From Candidatus Sodalis pierantonius str. SOPE (lineage in GTDB: Bacteria; Pseudomonadota; Gammaproteobacteria; Enterobacterales; Enterobacteriaceae): 64,000 bases of DNA. Below are positions 32,833 through 41,092 of this stretch, one piece after another. Position numbers and translations under genes: made by a program. The number at the start of each line of letters is the position of its first letter. Positions within the stretch are counted from its first letter, which is position 1. Under the pieces are notes generated by a model. The model saw only the letters and a list, made by a program, of their open reading frames with translations, did no database searches and was not told the origin of the DNA. The stretch spans positions 806,001-870,000 of the forward strand of contig NZ_CP006568.1 in assembly GCF_000517405.1 (NCBI RefSeq), written 5' to 3'.

Positions 32833-33085
32833 ACCCGAGTCAGAAGATGAGCGAACACGTGATCGAATATCACTGGAATGGGTGATCGGAAAATATCGGA
32901 ATAACTGATCGGATGTCGCCGGAACAGCTGATCGGATACGTCGGAATCTGCAACATCAAGGCGTCCACCTGGTGTTCATCCACCTGGCTGATCAGCCACG
33001 TCAAAAACGCCTGATGTTCGTCGACGCGGTTTTTGGTGAAAAACGACTGACCCAGATGCCAATCAGAAGTGTGAATAATGCGCAT

Positions 33086-33538
33086 GACGCTCCAGCGGCA
33101 AACAAATCGATGGGGCAGTATAAACCGTGACGCCGGCGCCTGTCGTCCGACAGGGGGAATTTTGCGGCGCCGGTTCCCGAAAAGGGGATAAGTCCTCCCG
33201 TGCGACCTCTTTCCGCGCTGAGCAACCGCGCGCTTGCTTGCACTCTCCGCCGTTGCCGTGGCGCTATACGCTCCGCCACCCCCTGACGCTCTCGGTTACC
33301 CGAAAGGAAACAAGATCCTGCGTAAGGCGCTGACGGCGCGGCTGCGGCGCATTGATTAATAATATTCGCTAATTTTTAGTGGGTTATGGTATTTAGACGT
33401 CGTCTGTTGCCGCCGGGTGCCTGCATCAGTTAACGATAAAATCTATTTCTTTTAAGATAAATGAGTTTTAATAAATATGTCACAAAAGTGACGCATAATG
33501 CCGGCACCTTAATCATGACGATTTATGGCGGAGAAACG
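33086..33538. other. Divergent sbcD-phoB intergenic region
   Basis: About 450 bp without a gene. The phoB-proximal part is AT-rich and keeps an E. coli-like phoB promoter (see the Pho box). The sbcD-proximal 250 bp show no recognisable element. Confidence 0.5.
33477..33499 (+). promoter_or_regulatory. Pho box and -10 of the phoB promoter
   Basis: ATGTCACAAAAGTGACGC (33477-33494) matches the E. coli phoB Pho box (CTGTCATAAATCTGACGC) at most positions and runs into CATAAT as a -10 element. It lies about 40 bp upstream of the phoB ATG. PhoB-P activates its own operon through this site in E. coli. Here the site survives although phoB itself is destroyed. Confidence 0.8.
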
Positions 33539-33572
33539 ATGGCGAGACGCATACTGGTGGTGGAAGACGAAG

Positions 33573-33592
33573 TGCAGATTCCGACGTCCGAT
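33573..33592 (-). mobile_element. 20-bp remnant of an IS21 right end in phoB
   Basis: TGCAGATTCCGACGT followed by CCGAT reproduces the inward-read right end of IS21 copies A and C, apart from a 2-base gap (ACGTATCCGAT there). It directly follows the phoB codons for VVEDE and directly precedes the IS256-C end. It shows that an IS21 had inserted in phoB before IS256 and a deletion removed nearly all of it. Confidence 0.8.
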
Positions 33593-34907
33593 GAGCCTGT
33601 TTAGAAATTTGTGTATTTGCCTGATTTTGATATGTTCAATACAACATCAAAAACAGGTTAATTTATGGACGAAAAACAGTTGCAGGCTCTGGCTAACGAA
33701 CTGGCCAAAAATCTCAAAACCCCTGAAGATCTCAGTCACTTCGATCGGCTGCTGAAAAAAATTAGCGTCGAAGCAGCTCTCAATGCCGAAATGACCCATC
33801 ACCTCGGCTACGATAAAAATCAGCCTAAACCGAGGACCAACGCCCGCAACGGCTATTCCACAAAAACCGTTACCACTGGCGATGGCCCGCTGGCGCTGCG
33901 TACTCCGCGCGATCGTGACGGTTCCTTTGAACCGCAACTGGTGAAGAAGAACCAGACCCGGATTACCGGGATGGATAACCAGATTTTATCGTTGTACGCC
34001 AAAGGGATGACCACCCGCGAGATCGCCGCCGCGTTCAAAGAGCTGTATGACGCCGATGTCTCGCCGGCGCTGGTCTCAAAGGTCACCGATGCGGTCATGG
34101 AGCAGGTTGTCGAATGGCAAAACCGGCCTCTGGATGCAGTCTATCCCATTGTTTATCTTGACTGTATCGTTCTAAAAGTCCGGCAGGACAGCCGCATCAT
34201 CAACAAATCTGTGTTCCTGGCGCTGGGCATCAACATCGAAGGCCAGAAAGAGTTGCTAGGTATGTGGCTGGCCGAAAATGAAGGCGCAAAGTTCTGGCTG
34301 AACGTGCTGACAGAGCTGAAAAACCGCGGCCTGAACGATATCCTTATCGCCTGCGTAGACGGGCTGAAAGGTTTCCCTGACGCTATTAACGCGGTGTATC
34401 CGGAGGCGCGGCTCCAGCTGTGTATCGTACATATGGTGCGCAACAGCCTGCGGTTCGTCTCCTGGAAGGACTACAAGGCCGTCACCCGCGACCTGAAAGC
34501 TATCTATCAGGCCCCTACAGAAGAAGCCGGCTTGCAGGCGCTGGAAGCGTTCTCCAGTGCCTGGGACATCCGTTACCCGCAAATAAGTCGAAGCTGGCAG
34601 GCAAACTGGGCCAATCTGGCCACGTTCTTTGCCTACCCAACGGACATCCGCAAGGTGATCTACACGACCAACGCCATCGAGTCGTTAAACAGCGTGATCC
34701 GGCATGCCATCAAAAAGCGCAAGGTGTTCCCGACCGACGACGCAGTGAAAAAGGTGGTGTGGCTGGCGATACAGGCGGCCTCACAGAAATGGACAATGCT
34801 TTTGAGGGACTGGCGCATGGCAATGAGCCGCTTTATTATCGAGTTCGGTGACCGCCTGGACGGTCACTTCTGAGAAAAGGCATTTACACAGAATCGTGTA
34901 CAGGGTC
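33593..34907 (+). mobile_element. IS256-family element, copy C
   Basis: A complete 1315-bp IS256 copy from GAGCCTGTTTAGAA to ...CGTGTACAGGGTC, the same end types as copy A. There is no target duplication; the left neighbour is the IS21 remnant and the right is phoB from about codon 105. Confidence 0.92.
33665..34873 (+). CDS. IS256-family transposase
   Basis: An intact 402-residue copy starting MDEKQLQALAN, differing from copy A by only a few residues. The catalytic-region motifs listed for copy A (YLDCIV, ACVDGLKGFPDAI, TTNAIESLN) are all kept. It is probably functional and, with copy A, a likely source of transposition in this genome. Confidence 0.94.
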   Translation: MDEKQLQALANELAKNLKTPEDLSHFDRLLKKISVEAALNAEMTHHLGYDKNQPKPRTNARNGYSTKTVTTGDGPLALRTPRDRDGSFEPQLVKKNQTRITGMDNQILSLYAKGMTTREIAAAFKELYDADVSPALVSKVTDAVMEQVVEWQNRPLDAVYPIVYLDCIVLKVRQDSRIINKSVFLALGINIEGQKELLGMWLAENEGAKFWLNVLTELKNRGLNDILIACVDGLKGFPDAINAVYPEARLQLCIVHMVRNSLRFVSWKDYKAVTRDLKAIYQAPTEEAGLQALEAFSSAWDIRYPQISRSWQANWANLATFFAYPTDIRKVIYTTNAIESLNSVIRHAIKKRKVFPTDDAVKKVVWLAIQAASQKWTMLLRDWRMAMSRFIIEFGDRLDGHF

Positions 34908-35518
34908 TACGCGGGCTGGAAGTCGGGGCCGACGATTATATTACCAAACCCTTTTCTCCCAAAGAGCTGCTGGCGCGGATAAAAGCGGTGCTGCGGCGCA
35001 TCTCCCCGATGGAGACGGAAGAGCGAATCGAGCTTCAGGGCCTGAGTCTGGATCCCGCCTCGCATCGGGTGACCGCCAACGAGCAGGCGCTGGACATGGG
35101 GCCGACCGAATTCAAGCTGCTGCATTTCTTTATGACCCATCCTGAGCGCGTCTATAGCCGCGAGCAATTGCTGAATCATGTATGGGGCACGAATGTCTAT
35201 GTGGAGGATCGCACGGTGGATGTCCATATCCGCCGTTTGCGTAAAGCGCTTGAATCGGGGGGCATGATCGTATGGTGCAAACGGTGCGCGGTACCGGTTA
35301 CCGCTTCTCCGGGCGCTATTAAATTCGGCGCAGGCGGGCAGCGCACGCGGCCTCCTCAAACCTTGCCGCCGCGATAGCGGCCATTGATGGTACGCTTGCG
35401 CACCGGCGATGACACCGCGCAGAGGCGGAACATGAGTCAGATGGAAAGGATGTGATGCCCGCGGTCAGCGGACGCATGATGAGCCGGTGGCCGCGCTACA
35501 GGGGCCGTCGCGAAGGAG

Positions 35519-36778
35519 ATGCCGTTGCTTGAACCTATTACCTGGCGCAGATTGTTACTGGAAGGGGTGCTGTTTTGCCTGCCGGCGCTGCTGTTGTTGT
35601 TGTTCATCGGCCACTTGGGCTGGCTCTTGGCGCCGCCGACGGGCGGGGGCAGCTGGATTTCGCTATTCTATGGTTTGCACCGTATGCAACTGCGTCAACG
35701 CCGTCGGCGGCGCGAGCTGGCGATGTTGTTTAAACGCTTTCGCAGCGGCGCCGACTCGCTGCCCGATACGCTGGTGATGTTAACGGGTGACGGTCATATT
35801 TTCTGGTGCAACGGCCTGGCTCAACAATTGCTCAGTTTCCGCTGGCCGGAGGATAACGGACAACCGATCCTCAATTTGTTGCGTTATCCAGAGTTTAATG
35901 ATTATTTGCAGCGGCAAGCGTTTCAGCGACCGCTTACATTGCAGCTGAATAATCAGCACTGGGTGGAGTTTCGCGTTATGCCCTATACCGACGATCAGCG
36001 ATTGATGGTGGTGCGTGACGTCACGCAAATGCAGCAACTGGAAGGGGCGCGGCGTAACTTTTTCGCTAACGCCCGCCACGAATTGCGCCCGCCGCTGACG
36101 GTATTGCAGGGGTATCTGGAAATGATGACCGACGATAGCCTTGACGCCCACATGCGGCAGCGGGCGGTGCAGACTATGCAGGATCAATCTCGGCGCATGG
36201 AGCGCCTGGTCGCCCAATTGTTGGAGCTGTCGCGTATCGAAGCGGCGCCGCAGGGGGAAACCCACACGCCGGTTGATATGCCGACCTTGCTCAAGCGTTT
36301 GCAGGCCAGCGTCGAGGGGCTCAGCCAAGGACAGCATCCGCTGGTGCTGCGCGTCAATCCACAATTATGGGTCAACGGCAATGAAGAGCAACTGCGCAGC
36401 GCGGTATCGAATCTGATGTACAACGCGGTTATTCATACGCCTCCCGGCACCCGCATCGAGGTCAGTTGGCAGCGCAGCGCCGAGGGGGCGACGTTTCAGA
36501 TTAGCGACAACGGGCCGGGTATTGCGCCGGAATATTTGCCGCGCCTGACGGAGCGCTTTTATCGTGTGGATAAAGCCCGTTCGCGTCAAACCGGCGGTAG
36601 CGGCCTGGGTCTGGCCATTGTCAAACATGCGTTAAGCCATCACGATGCGCGGCTGGATATCAGCAGCGCGCCGGGCGAGGGCACCCGTTTCGGTTTTACC
36701 CTGCCGGCGCGGTTGATTACCCTGCCGCCGCGGGTGGACCCTAGCGTTTCTCCTCTTTCACCCCAGGCCAGAGAGTGA
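35519..36778 (+). CDS. phoR: Phosphate sensor kinase PhoR, altered
   Basis: PhoR is the membrane histidine kinase/phosphatase partner of PhoB. The 419-residue frame is open, with a PAS domain (about residues 75-165) and HATPase motifs (NLMYNAVIHTPPG, DNGPGIAPEYLPRLTERFYRVDKARS, GSGLGLAIVKHAL). The N-terminus has one clear membrane helix (residues 15-38); compared with E. coli about 28 residues carrying the second helix are missing. The phosphoacceptor His187 remains, but the H-box reads RHELRP instead of SHELRT, so the Thr needed for phosphatase activity in this class is Pro. With phoB destroyed it probably drifts. Confidence 0.9.
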   Translation: MPLLEPITWRRLLLEGVLFCLPALLLLLFIGHLGWLLAPPTGGGSWISLFYGLHRMQLRQRRRRRELAMLFKRFRSGADSLPDTLVMLTGDGHIFWCNGLAQQLLSFRWPEDNGQPILNLLRYPEFNDYLQRQAFQRPLTLQLNNQHWVEFRVMPYTDDQRLMVVRDVTQMQQLEGARRNFFANARHELRPPLTVLQGYLEMMTDDSLDAHMRQRAVQTMQDQSRRMERLVAQLLELSRIEAAPQGETHTPVDMPTLLKRLQASVEGLSQGQHPLVLRVNPQLWVNGNEEQLRSAVSNLMYNAVIHTPPGTRIEVSWQRSAEGATFQISDNGPGIAPEYLPRLTERFYRVDKARSRQTGGSGLGLAIVKHALSHHDARLDISSAPGEGTRFGFTLPARLITLPPRVDPSVSPLSPQARE

Positions 36779-37645
36779 TGCGCTGTTTTTCCCTCTTGGC
36801 CGGCGCCTTGTTCGCTAGCTGCCTGCTGGGTGTGCATAGCGCGGTGCTGCGCGCGCAGCCTGTTACGCCGGCGGCGCCGATTCCGCTCTTGACCGGTACG
36901 TTAACCAGTACCGGCTCGGATACGCCGCCGCCGCGCTGGCGGCCGGCACGACGCAGCTGGGCCCCATGAGCCGACCGATGAGCGAGCCGGAAATCGCCGG
37001 CTTTCGTCAGCGTTACGGCTATGCGCCGCTGGCGCTACCGGTGGCGCAGGATGCGCTGGTGGTCATGGTTAATCAGGCCAATCCGCTAGAGGCGATTAGC
37101 CAGCGTCAGCTGGATGCGATCTTTTCCGTCACTCGCCAGTGCGGACAGGCGGCACCGATACGGCGTTGGGGTTACCCGGGGAATGGCGCATGCTGTCGCT
37201 ACTGCGCTATGGCCGTAACACCGCCTCCGGCACCCAGGGATTTTTTCGCCTTCGGGTGCTTTGCGGCGGGGATATGCAGCCAACGGTCAACGAACTGCCC
37301 GGATCGGCGGCGGTCGCGCAGGCGGTGGCCGCTTCGGTGAACGCGATTGGCTATACCAGCATGGGGTTCCACGCCCGCGGGGTGAAGCGGCTGGCGATTA
37401 TCGATGCGGCTGGCCACACGTTAACCGCCGATGCGCAGATATTGCGCCGCGGGGAGTACCCCTTCACCCGCCCGCTCTATCTCTACGTCAACAAACCGCC
37501 GGGTAAATCCCTTGACCCTCTGACATTGGCATTTCTGGCGCGCGTTTTGTCCCCCGAGGGACAAGAACAGGTTAGCCAGGCGGGATATGTGCCTTTGACG
37601 CAATCCCAACTGCTGACGGCGCGGCGGGCCGCCGGATTGCCTTAA
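36778..37645 (+). pseudogene. PstS-like phosphate-binding protein, broken
   Basis: A periplasmic substrate-binding protein of the PstS-like group. The ATG overlaps the phoR stop codon. A signal peptide (MRCFSLLAGALFASCLLGVHSAVLRA) precedes LLTGTLTSTGSDT, after which a deletion and frameshift remove about 40 residues. Another frame continues GTTQLGPMSRPMSEPEIAGF ... LVVMVNQANPLEAISQRQLDAIFSVTRQCG. A further shift leads into NTASGTQGFFRL, GDMQPTVNELPGSAAVAQAVAAS and the C-terminus at 37645. Its place directly behind phoR suggests it belonged to the Pho system. Confidence 0.85.
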
Positions 37646-37750
37646 ATCGCCAAAGTGAAAGTCTTACAACGATCATGAATAAAATTCAATAGCGTTGAAA
37701 TTTTCTCGTTTGTGCGGCATTAGGTGAAGTGACACACTGCGCCTGAGACG

Positions 37751-37778
37751 CATAGAGCATAGAGCATAGAGCATAGAC
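37751..37778. repeat. Four tandem heptamers (CATAGAG)
   Basis: CATAGAG is repeated three times and followed by CATAGAC, 91 bp before the MetE-like gene. It is a short-period slippage repeat in the likely promoter region. Confidence 0.92.
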
Positions 37779-37868
37779 GTCTAGATGTCCATTAATTGCG
37801 AAGCGTGACTATACCGTCACTAAATTAACGCGATCATCATGAGGATGACGCCCTCCTGGAGCAGTAAA

Positions 37869-38972
37869 ATGCAAAGAACCCAAGCCCCTTTCCGCGCCGA
37901 TGTGGTCGGCAGTCTGTTACGTCCCGCCGTGATAAAGCAGGCCCGCCAGCGTTTCACCGATGGCGAGATAGATGTCGCGCAGCTGCGCGCCGTGGAAGAC
38001 AATGAGATTGCCCGCGTCGTCGCGGAGCAGCGCGCGCTGGGGCTGCAGGTCGTTACGGACGGGGAGTTCCGCCGCGCCTGGTGGCATATGGATTTCTTTG
38101 AAGGATTGGACGGGGTGGAAGGGTACCAGCCCGACCACGGCATTCAATTTCAGGGCGTGCAGACCAAAGCCCGTAGCGTCAAGGTCACCGGTAAACTGGG
38201 ATTTCGCCATCACCCGATGCTGGAGGATTTTCGTTTTCTGAAAAGCGTGGCCGGCGACGCGGTGCCGAAAATGACCATTCCCAGTCCGAGCGTCTTGCAT
38301 TTCCGCGGCGGGCGCGCGGCGATCGATAAGGCCGTCTACCCCGATCTGGCGGAATACTTCGACGATCTGGCACAAACCTGGCGCGATGCCATTGCCGCGT
38401 TTTATGCCGCCGGCTGCCGCTATTTGCAGTTGGACGATACCGTCTGGGGCTATCTGTGCTCGGAAGATCAAAAGCGTCAAATGCGCGAACGTGGCGATGA
38501 TCCGGACGCTCTGGCGCAGATTTACGCTGAGGTGCTGAATAAAGCGCTGGCCGGTAAGCCGGAGGATTTGGTGGTGAGCCTGCACGTTTGCCGCGGGAAC
38601 TTCCGCTCCACCTGGATTTCCGAAGGGGGTTATGAGCCGGTCGCGTCCATCCTGTTCGGCCAGGTGAAGGTGGATGCCTTTTTCCTGGAGTACGATACCG
38701 AACGTGCTGGCGGCTTTGAACCGCTGCGCTTTATCAAACCCGGACATCAGCAGGCGGTGCTGGGGCTTATTACCTCGAAAACGCCGACGCTGGAAGACCC
38801 CCAGGCGGTGCTGGAACGCATCCGTGAAGCCAACCAGTATGTGAGCCTGGATCAGCTGTGCCTGAGCCCGCAATGCGGTTTCGCCTCTACCGAAGAGGGC
38901 AATAAGCTGAGCGAACAGCAGCAGTGGGATAAGTTGAAGTTAGTGCTTGATATCGCTCGCCGCGCTTGGTGA
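37869..38972 (+). CDS. MetE C-domain-like methyltransferase (YxjG type)
   Basis: A 367-residue cobalamin-independent methionine synthase-like protein resembling the C-terminal domain of MetE. I start it at ATG 37869 (MQRTQAPFRADVVGSLLRP), which fits the family N-terminus. The zinc ligands are recognisable: His239 and Cys241 in LHVCRGN, and Cys336 in LSPQCGFAST, with a Glu in FFLEYDTE. Proteins of this type without the MetE N-domain may methylate homocysteine from a donor other than methyl-tetrahydrofolate polyglutamate; the substrate here is unknown. The gene is intact. A related gene begins at 63560. Confidence 0.85.
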   Translation: MQRTQAPFRADVVGSLLRPAVIKQARQRFTDGEIDVAQLRAVEDNEIARVVAEQRALGLQVVTDGEFRRAWWHMDFFEGLDGVEGYQPDHGIQFQGVQTKARSVKVTGKLGFRHHPMLEDFRFLKSVAGDAVPKMTIPSPSVLHFRGGRAAIDKAVYPDLAEYFDDLAQTWRDAIAAFYAAGCRYLQLDDTVWGYLCSEDQKRQMRERGDDPDALAQIYAEVLNKALAGKPEDLVVSLHVCRGNFRSTWISEGGYEPVASILFGQVKVDAFFLEYDTERAGGFEPLRFIKPGHQQAVLGLITSKTPTLEDPQAVLERIREANQYVSLDQLCLSPQCGFASTEEGNKLSEQQQWDKLKLVLDIARRAW

Positions 38973-39701
38973 TAACGCGTGCGCGGGCGGTTCTTCTCGG
39001 CCCGCGCTCAAGTCGTTTCCACCTTCTGCGTAAATGGAAGTCTGAACCTCGTTTTGAACCAAAGCCACAGCCAGAGTCCGTGCCAGATTTTGAACTACGC
39101 AGCGGTTCGCGCGCTACCTTAAGATCTGTTCATCGGCTGAAACGACCGTCCACGCGTTTACCCGTACTTTTAAGGATGTGACCGTAGGGCAAACACCGGG
39201 TGTTGCGCCCGTGCGCGGGAGGGAAGTGTGTGTCCCCGTCGGCTTCGCGGTACGCTATTCAGCGTAAGCAGGCGTGAACGCTATACCCGGAGGTGTTACC
39301 CGCCGGAACGGTCGCGGACCCGGGTCCGCTCGCCCCTATGTCGCCCGCACGCCGCGTGTCCATGTCGTCCATCGCAATTTCTTATGTCGCGCTGGCGATT
39401 TTCGTCGTCAGACGGGTTATCATGTAGCGCAGAAAAGGGAATATTTGAATACTTAACCTAAATATTATTCAAAAAGCAGATTTTAGTGCCAGTTTTGCCT
39501 GATGGACTTGCCAGCAACCGCTATAAACTATTAAATTAGCCGCCGTTGCGCCGCCCGTCAGTATTGCTTCCCCGCATGATTATTCTGTCCGGCTTAACGG
39601 CCGTTCACGCGATGCCGATCGTTTCGGCCAAAGGTGTGTCGATCACCGCGCAGTCATAAGAATTTCTTATTAGGATTTACTACAGGCTTTAATACTAACC
39701 C
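38973..39701. other. Gene-free stretch before brnQ
   Basis: About 730 bp. A GC-rich inverted repeat (GCGCGGGC / GCCCGCGC) at about 38980-39007 could end the MetE-like transcript but lacks a T-run. The rest shows no recognisable gene; the AT-richer last 250 bp probably contain the brnQ promoter. Confidence 0.45.
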
Positions 39702-41018
39702 ATGACTAAACGTTTAACCTCCAAAGACATCCTCGCGCTGGGTTTTATGACCTTTGCTCTGTTTGTCGGCGCCGGGAATATTATTTTTCCGCCCATGGTG
39801 GGCCTGCAATCCGGTCAGCACGTTTGGCTGGCGGCGGCGGGCTTTTTGATTACCGCGGTCGGTCTGCCGGTCATTACCGTTATCTCGCTGGCGCGGGTCG
39901 GGGGCGACATTGATGCGCTCAGTTCCCCTATCGGCCATAAAGCCGGTCTGCTTCTGGCTGTCGTGTGTTATCTGGCGGTGGGCCCGCTGTTTGCTACACC
40001 GCGCACCGCGACCGTCTCATTTGCGGTCGGCGTGGCCCCCTTCACCGGCAACGGCGAACTGCCTTTGCTGATTTACAGCCTGATCTATTTCGCAGTGGTC
40101 ATCGGTATTTCCCTGTACCCCGGCCGCTTGCTGGATACGGTGGGCCATGTCCTGGCGCCGCTTAAGATCATCGCGCTCGCGGTATTGGGCATTGCGGCGA
40201 TGCTGTGGCCGGCGGGCCAGCCGTTGCCGGTGTCCGCGGGCTATAGTCACCTGCCGTTTTCCAGCGGATTCGTGAACGGCTATCTCACCATGGATACCCT
40301 GGGCGCGATGGTATTCGGCATCGTTATCGTCAACGCCGCCCGTTCGCGCGGCGTGGAGAGCGCCCACTTTCTGACCCGTTATACCATTCTGGCCGGACTG
40401 ATTGCCGGTATCGGTTTGACGGCGGTCTATCTGACGCTGTTCAAGTTAGGTTCAGGCAGTGGCGTGCTGGTGCCGGGGGCGCAAAACGGCGCCGAAATCC
40501 TGCACGCCTATGTGCAGTACACCTTCGGCGCCGCCGGTAGCGGTTTTTTGACGGTGCTAATAACGATAGCCGGTTTGGTGACCGCGGTGGGCCTGACCTG
40601 CGCCTGCGCTGAATTTTTCAGCGAACATACCGGCATTGGCTATGGCAAGTGGGTGTTCCTGCTGGGGCTGTTCTCCATGTTGGTTTCCAACCTGGGCCTT
40701 AGCCATTTGATCAGCATTTCCGTACCGGTGCTTACCGCTATCTATCCACCGTGCATCGTCCTGATCCTGCTGAGTTTTACGCTACGCTGGTGGCATTCCA
40801 GCGCCCGCCTCGTTGCGCCCGGCATGCTGGTCAGTCTGGTGTTTGGCTGCCTAGATGGCATCAAGGTGTCGGCCTATCCCGACATTCTCCCGGCCTGGGT
40901 GGATCGCCTGCCGCTGAGCGCGCCGGGACTGGCCTGGCTACCGCCGACGCTGGTCATGCTTGTCGTCGCGGCGGCTTACGATCAATCCCGCGGACGGCAG
41001 CAAATCTCCGTTCTTTGA
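39702..41018 (+). CDS. brnQ: Branched-chain amino acid transporter BrnQ
   Basis: An inner-membrane cation-coupled importer of leucine, isoleucine and valine. The 438-residue ORF starts MTKRLTSKDILALGFMTFALFVGAGNIIFPP, typical of LIV-II carriers, and shows about 12 hydrophobic segments. The conserved GPLFATPRTATVSFAVGV and DTLGAMVFGIVIVNAARSRG motifs are present. It is intact and lies between phoR and proY as in E. coli. Uptake of branched-chain amino acids would suit a symbiont that depends on host supply; that is inference. Confidence 0.95.
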   Translation: MTKRLTSKDILALGFMTFALFVGAGNIIFPPMVGLQSGQHVWLAAAGFLITAVGLPVITVISLARVGGDIDALSSPIGHKAGLLLAVVCYLAVGPLFATPRTATVSFAVGVAPFTGNGELPLLIYSLIYFAVVIGISLYPGRLLDTVGHVLAPLKIIALAVLGIAAMLWPAGQPLPVSAGYSHLPFSSGFVNGYLTMDTLGAMVFGIVIVNAARSRGVESAHFLTRYTILAGLIAGIGLTAVYLTLFKLGSGSGVLVPGAQNGAEILHAYVQYTFGAAGSGFLTVLITIAGLVTAVGLTCACAEFFSEHTGIGYGKWVFLLGLFSMLVSNLGLSHLISISVPVLTAIYPPCIVLILLSFTLRWWHSSARLVAPGMLVSLVFGCLDGIKVSAYPDILPAWVDRLPLSAPGLAWLPPTLVMLVVAAAYDQSRGRQQISVL

Positions 41019-41040
41019 GCGTCGGTGAGGCAATCAACTG

Positions 41041-41070
41041 ACCACGGACACCGTTCCGTGGTTTTTTCTT
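41041..41070 (+). terminator. Terminator after brnQ
   Basis: An 8-bp perfect stem (ACCACGGA / TCCGTGGT) with a 6-nt loop, followed by TTTTTCTT, lies 22 bp after the brnQ stop and ahead of proY. Confidence 0.88.
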
Positions 41071-41092
41071 GTGCAATAAAAGGTAATGGGTC

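Larger units (their letters stand above)
30353..32952 (+). mobile_element. IS21-family element, copy C, complete
   Basis: A 2600-bp element from TGCTGGTTCCGG to ...TTCCGACGTAT-type right end (read inward, TGCAGATTCCGACG). The left end carries about five 23-bp direct repeats of the CCGATCACTGATTCC type before istA. sbcD sequence is continuous across it except for one extra base, and I see no convincing 4-8 bp target duplication. Confidence 0.93.
29253..33085 (-). pseudogene. sbcD: Nuclease subunit SbcD, split by IS21 and further damaged
   Basis: SbcD is the Mre11-like nuclease partner of SbcC. The N-terminus (MRIIHTSDWHLGQSF, with metal ligands Asp and His) runs from 33085 to the IS21 boundary at 32953. 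It resumes at 30352 as IVAGDVFDTGTPPSYAREL. Further on, TAG at 30020-30022 and a frameshift near 29885 (before DIYIGALDAFP) break the frame again. GHIHRPQ, a metal-binding motif, lies in the last frame. The stop overlaps the sbcC start by four bases, the normal operon overlap. It is divergent from phoB, as in E. coli. Confidence 0.93.
33539..35322 (+). pseudogene. phoB: Response regulator PhoB, deleted and interrupted
   Basis: PhoB activates the phosphate-starvation regulon. Only MARRILVVEDE (first 11 residues, acidic pocket) precedes an IS21-end remnant and IS256-C. The gene resumes near residue 105 as RGLEVGADDYITKPFSPKEL, so about 90 residues including the phosphorylated Asp are gone. The DNA-binding domain follows (MGPTEFKLLHFFMTHPERVYSREQLL, VDVHIRRLRKAL). 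It then frameshifts in a G run (six G where seven are needed) just before HDRMVQTVRGTGYRFSGRY. No functional PhoB can come from this locus. Confidence 0.95.

Noticed and set aside
34988..35377. Separate 129-residue winged-helix regulator
   Set aside because: It is the C-terminal DNA-binding domain of the interrupted phoB, followed by a frameshifted tail.
37917..38873. 318-codon open frame opposite the MetE-like gene
   Set aside because: Shadow of a clearly identified gene with zinc-ligand motifs; no family resemblance of its own.
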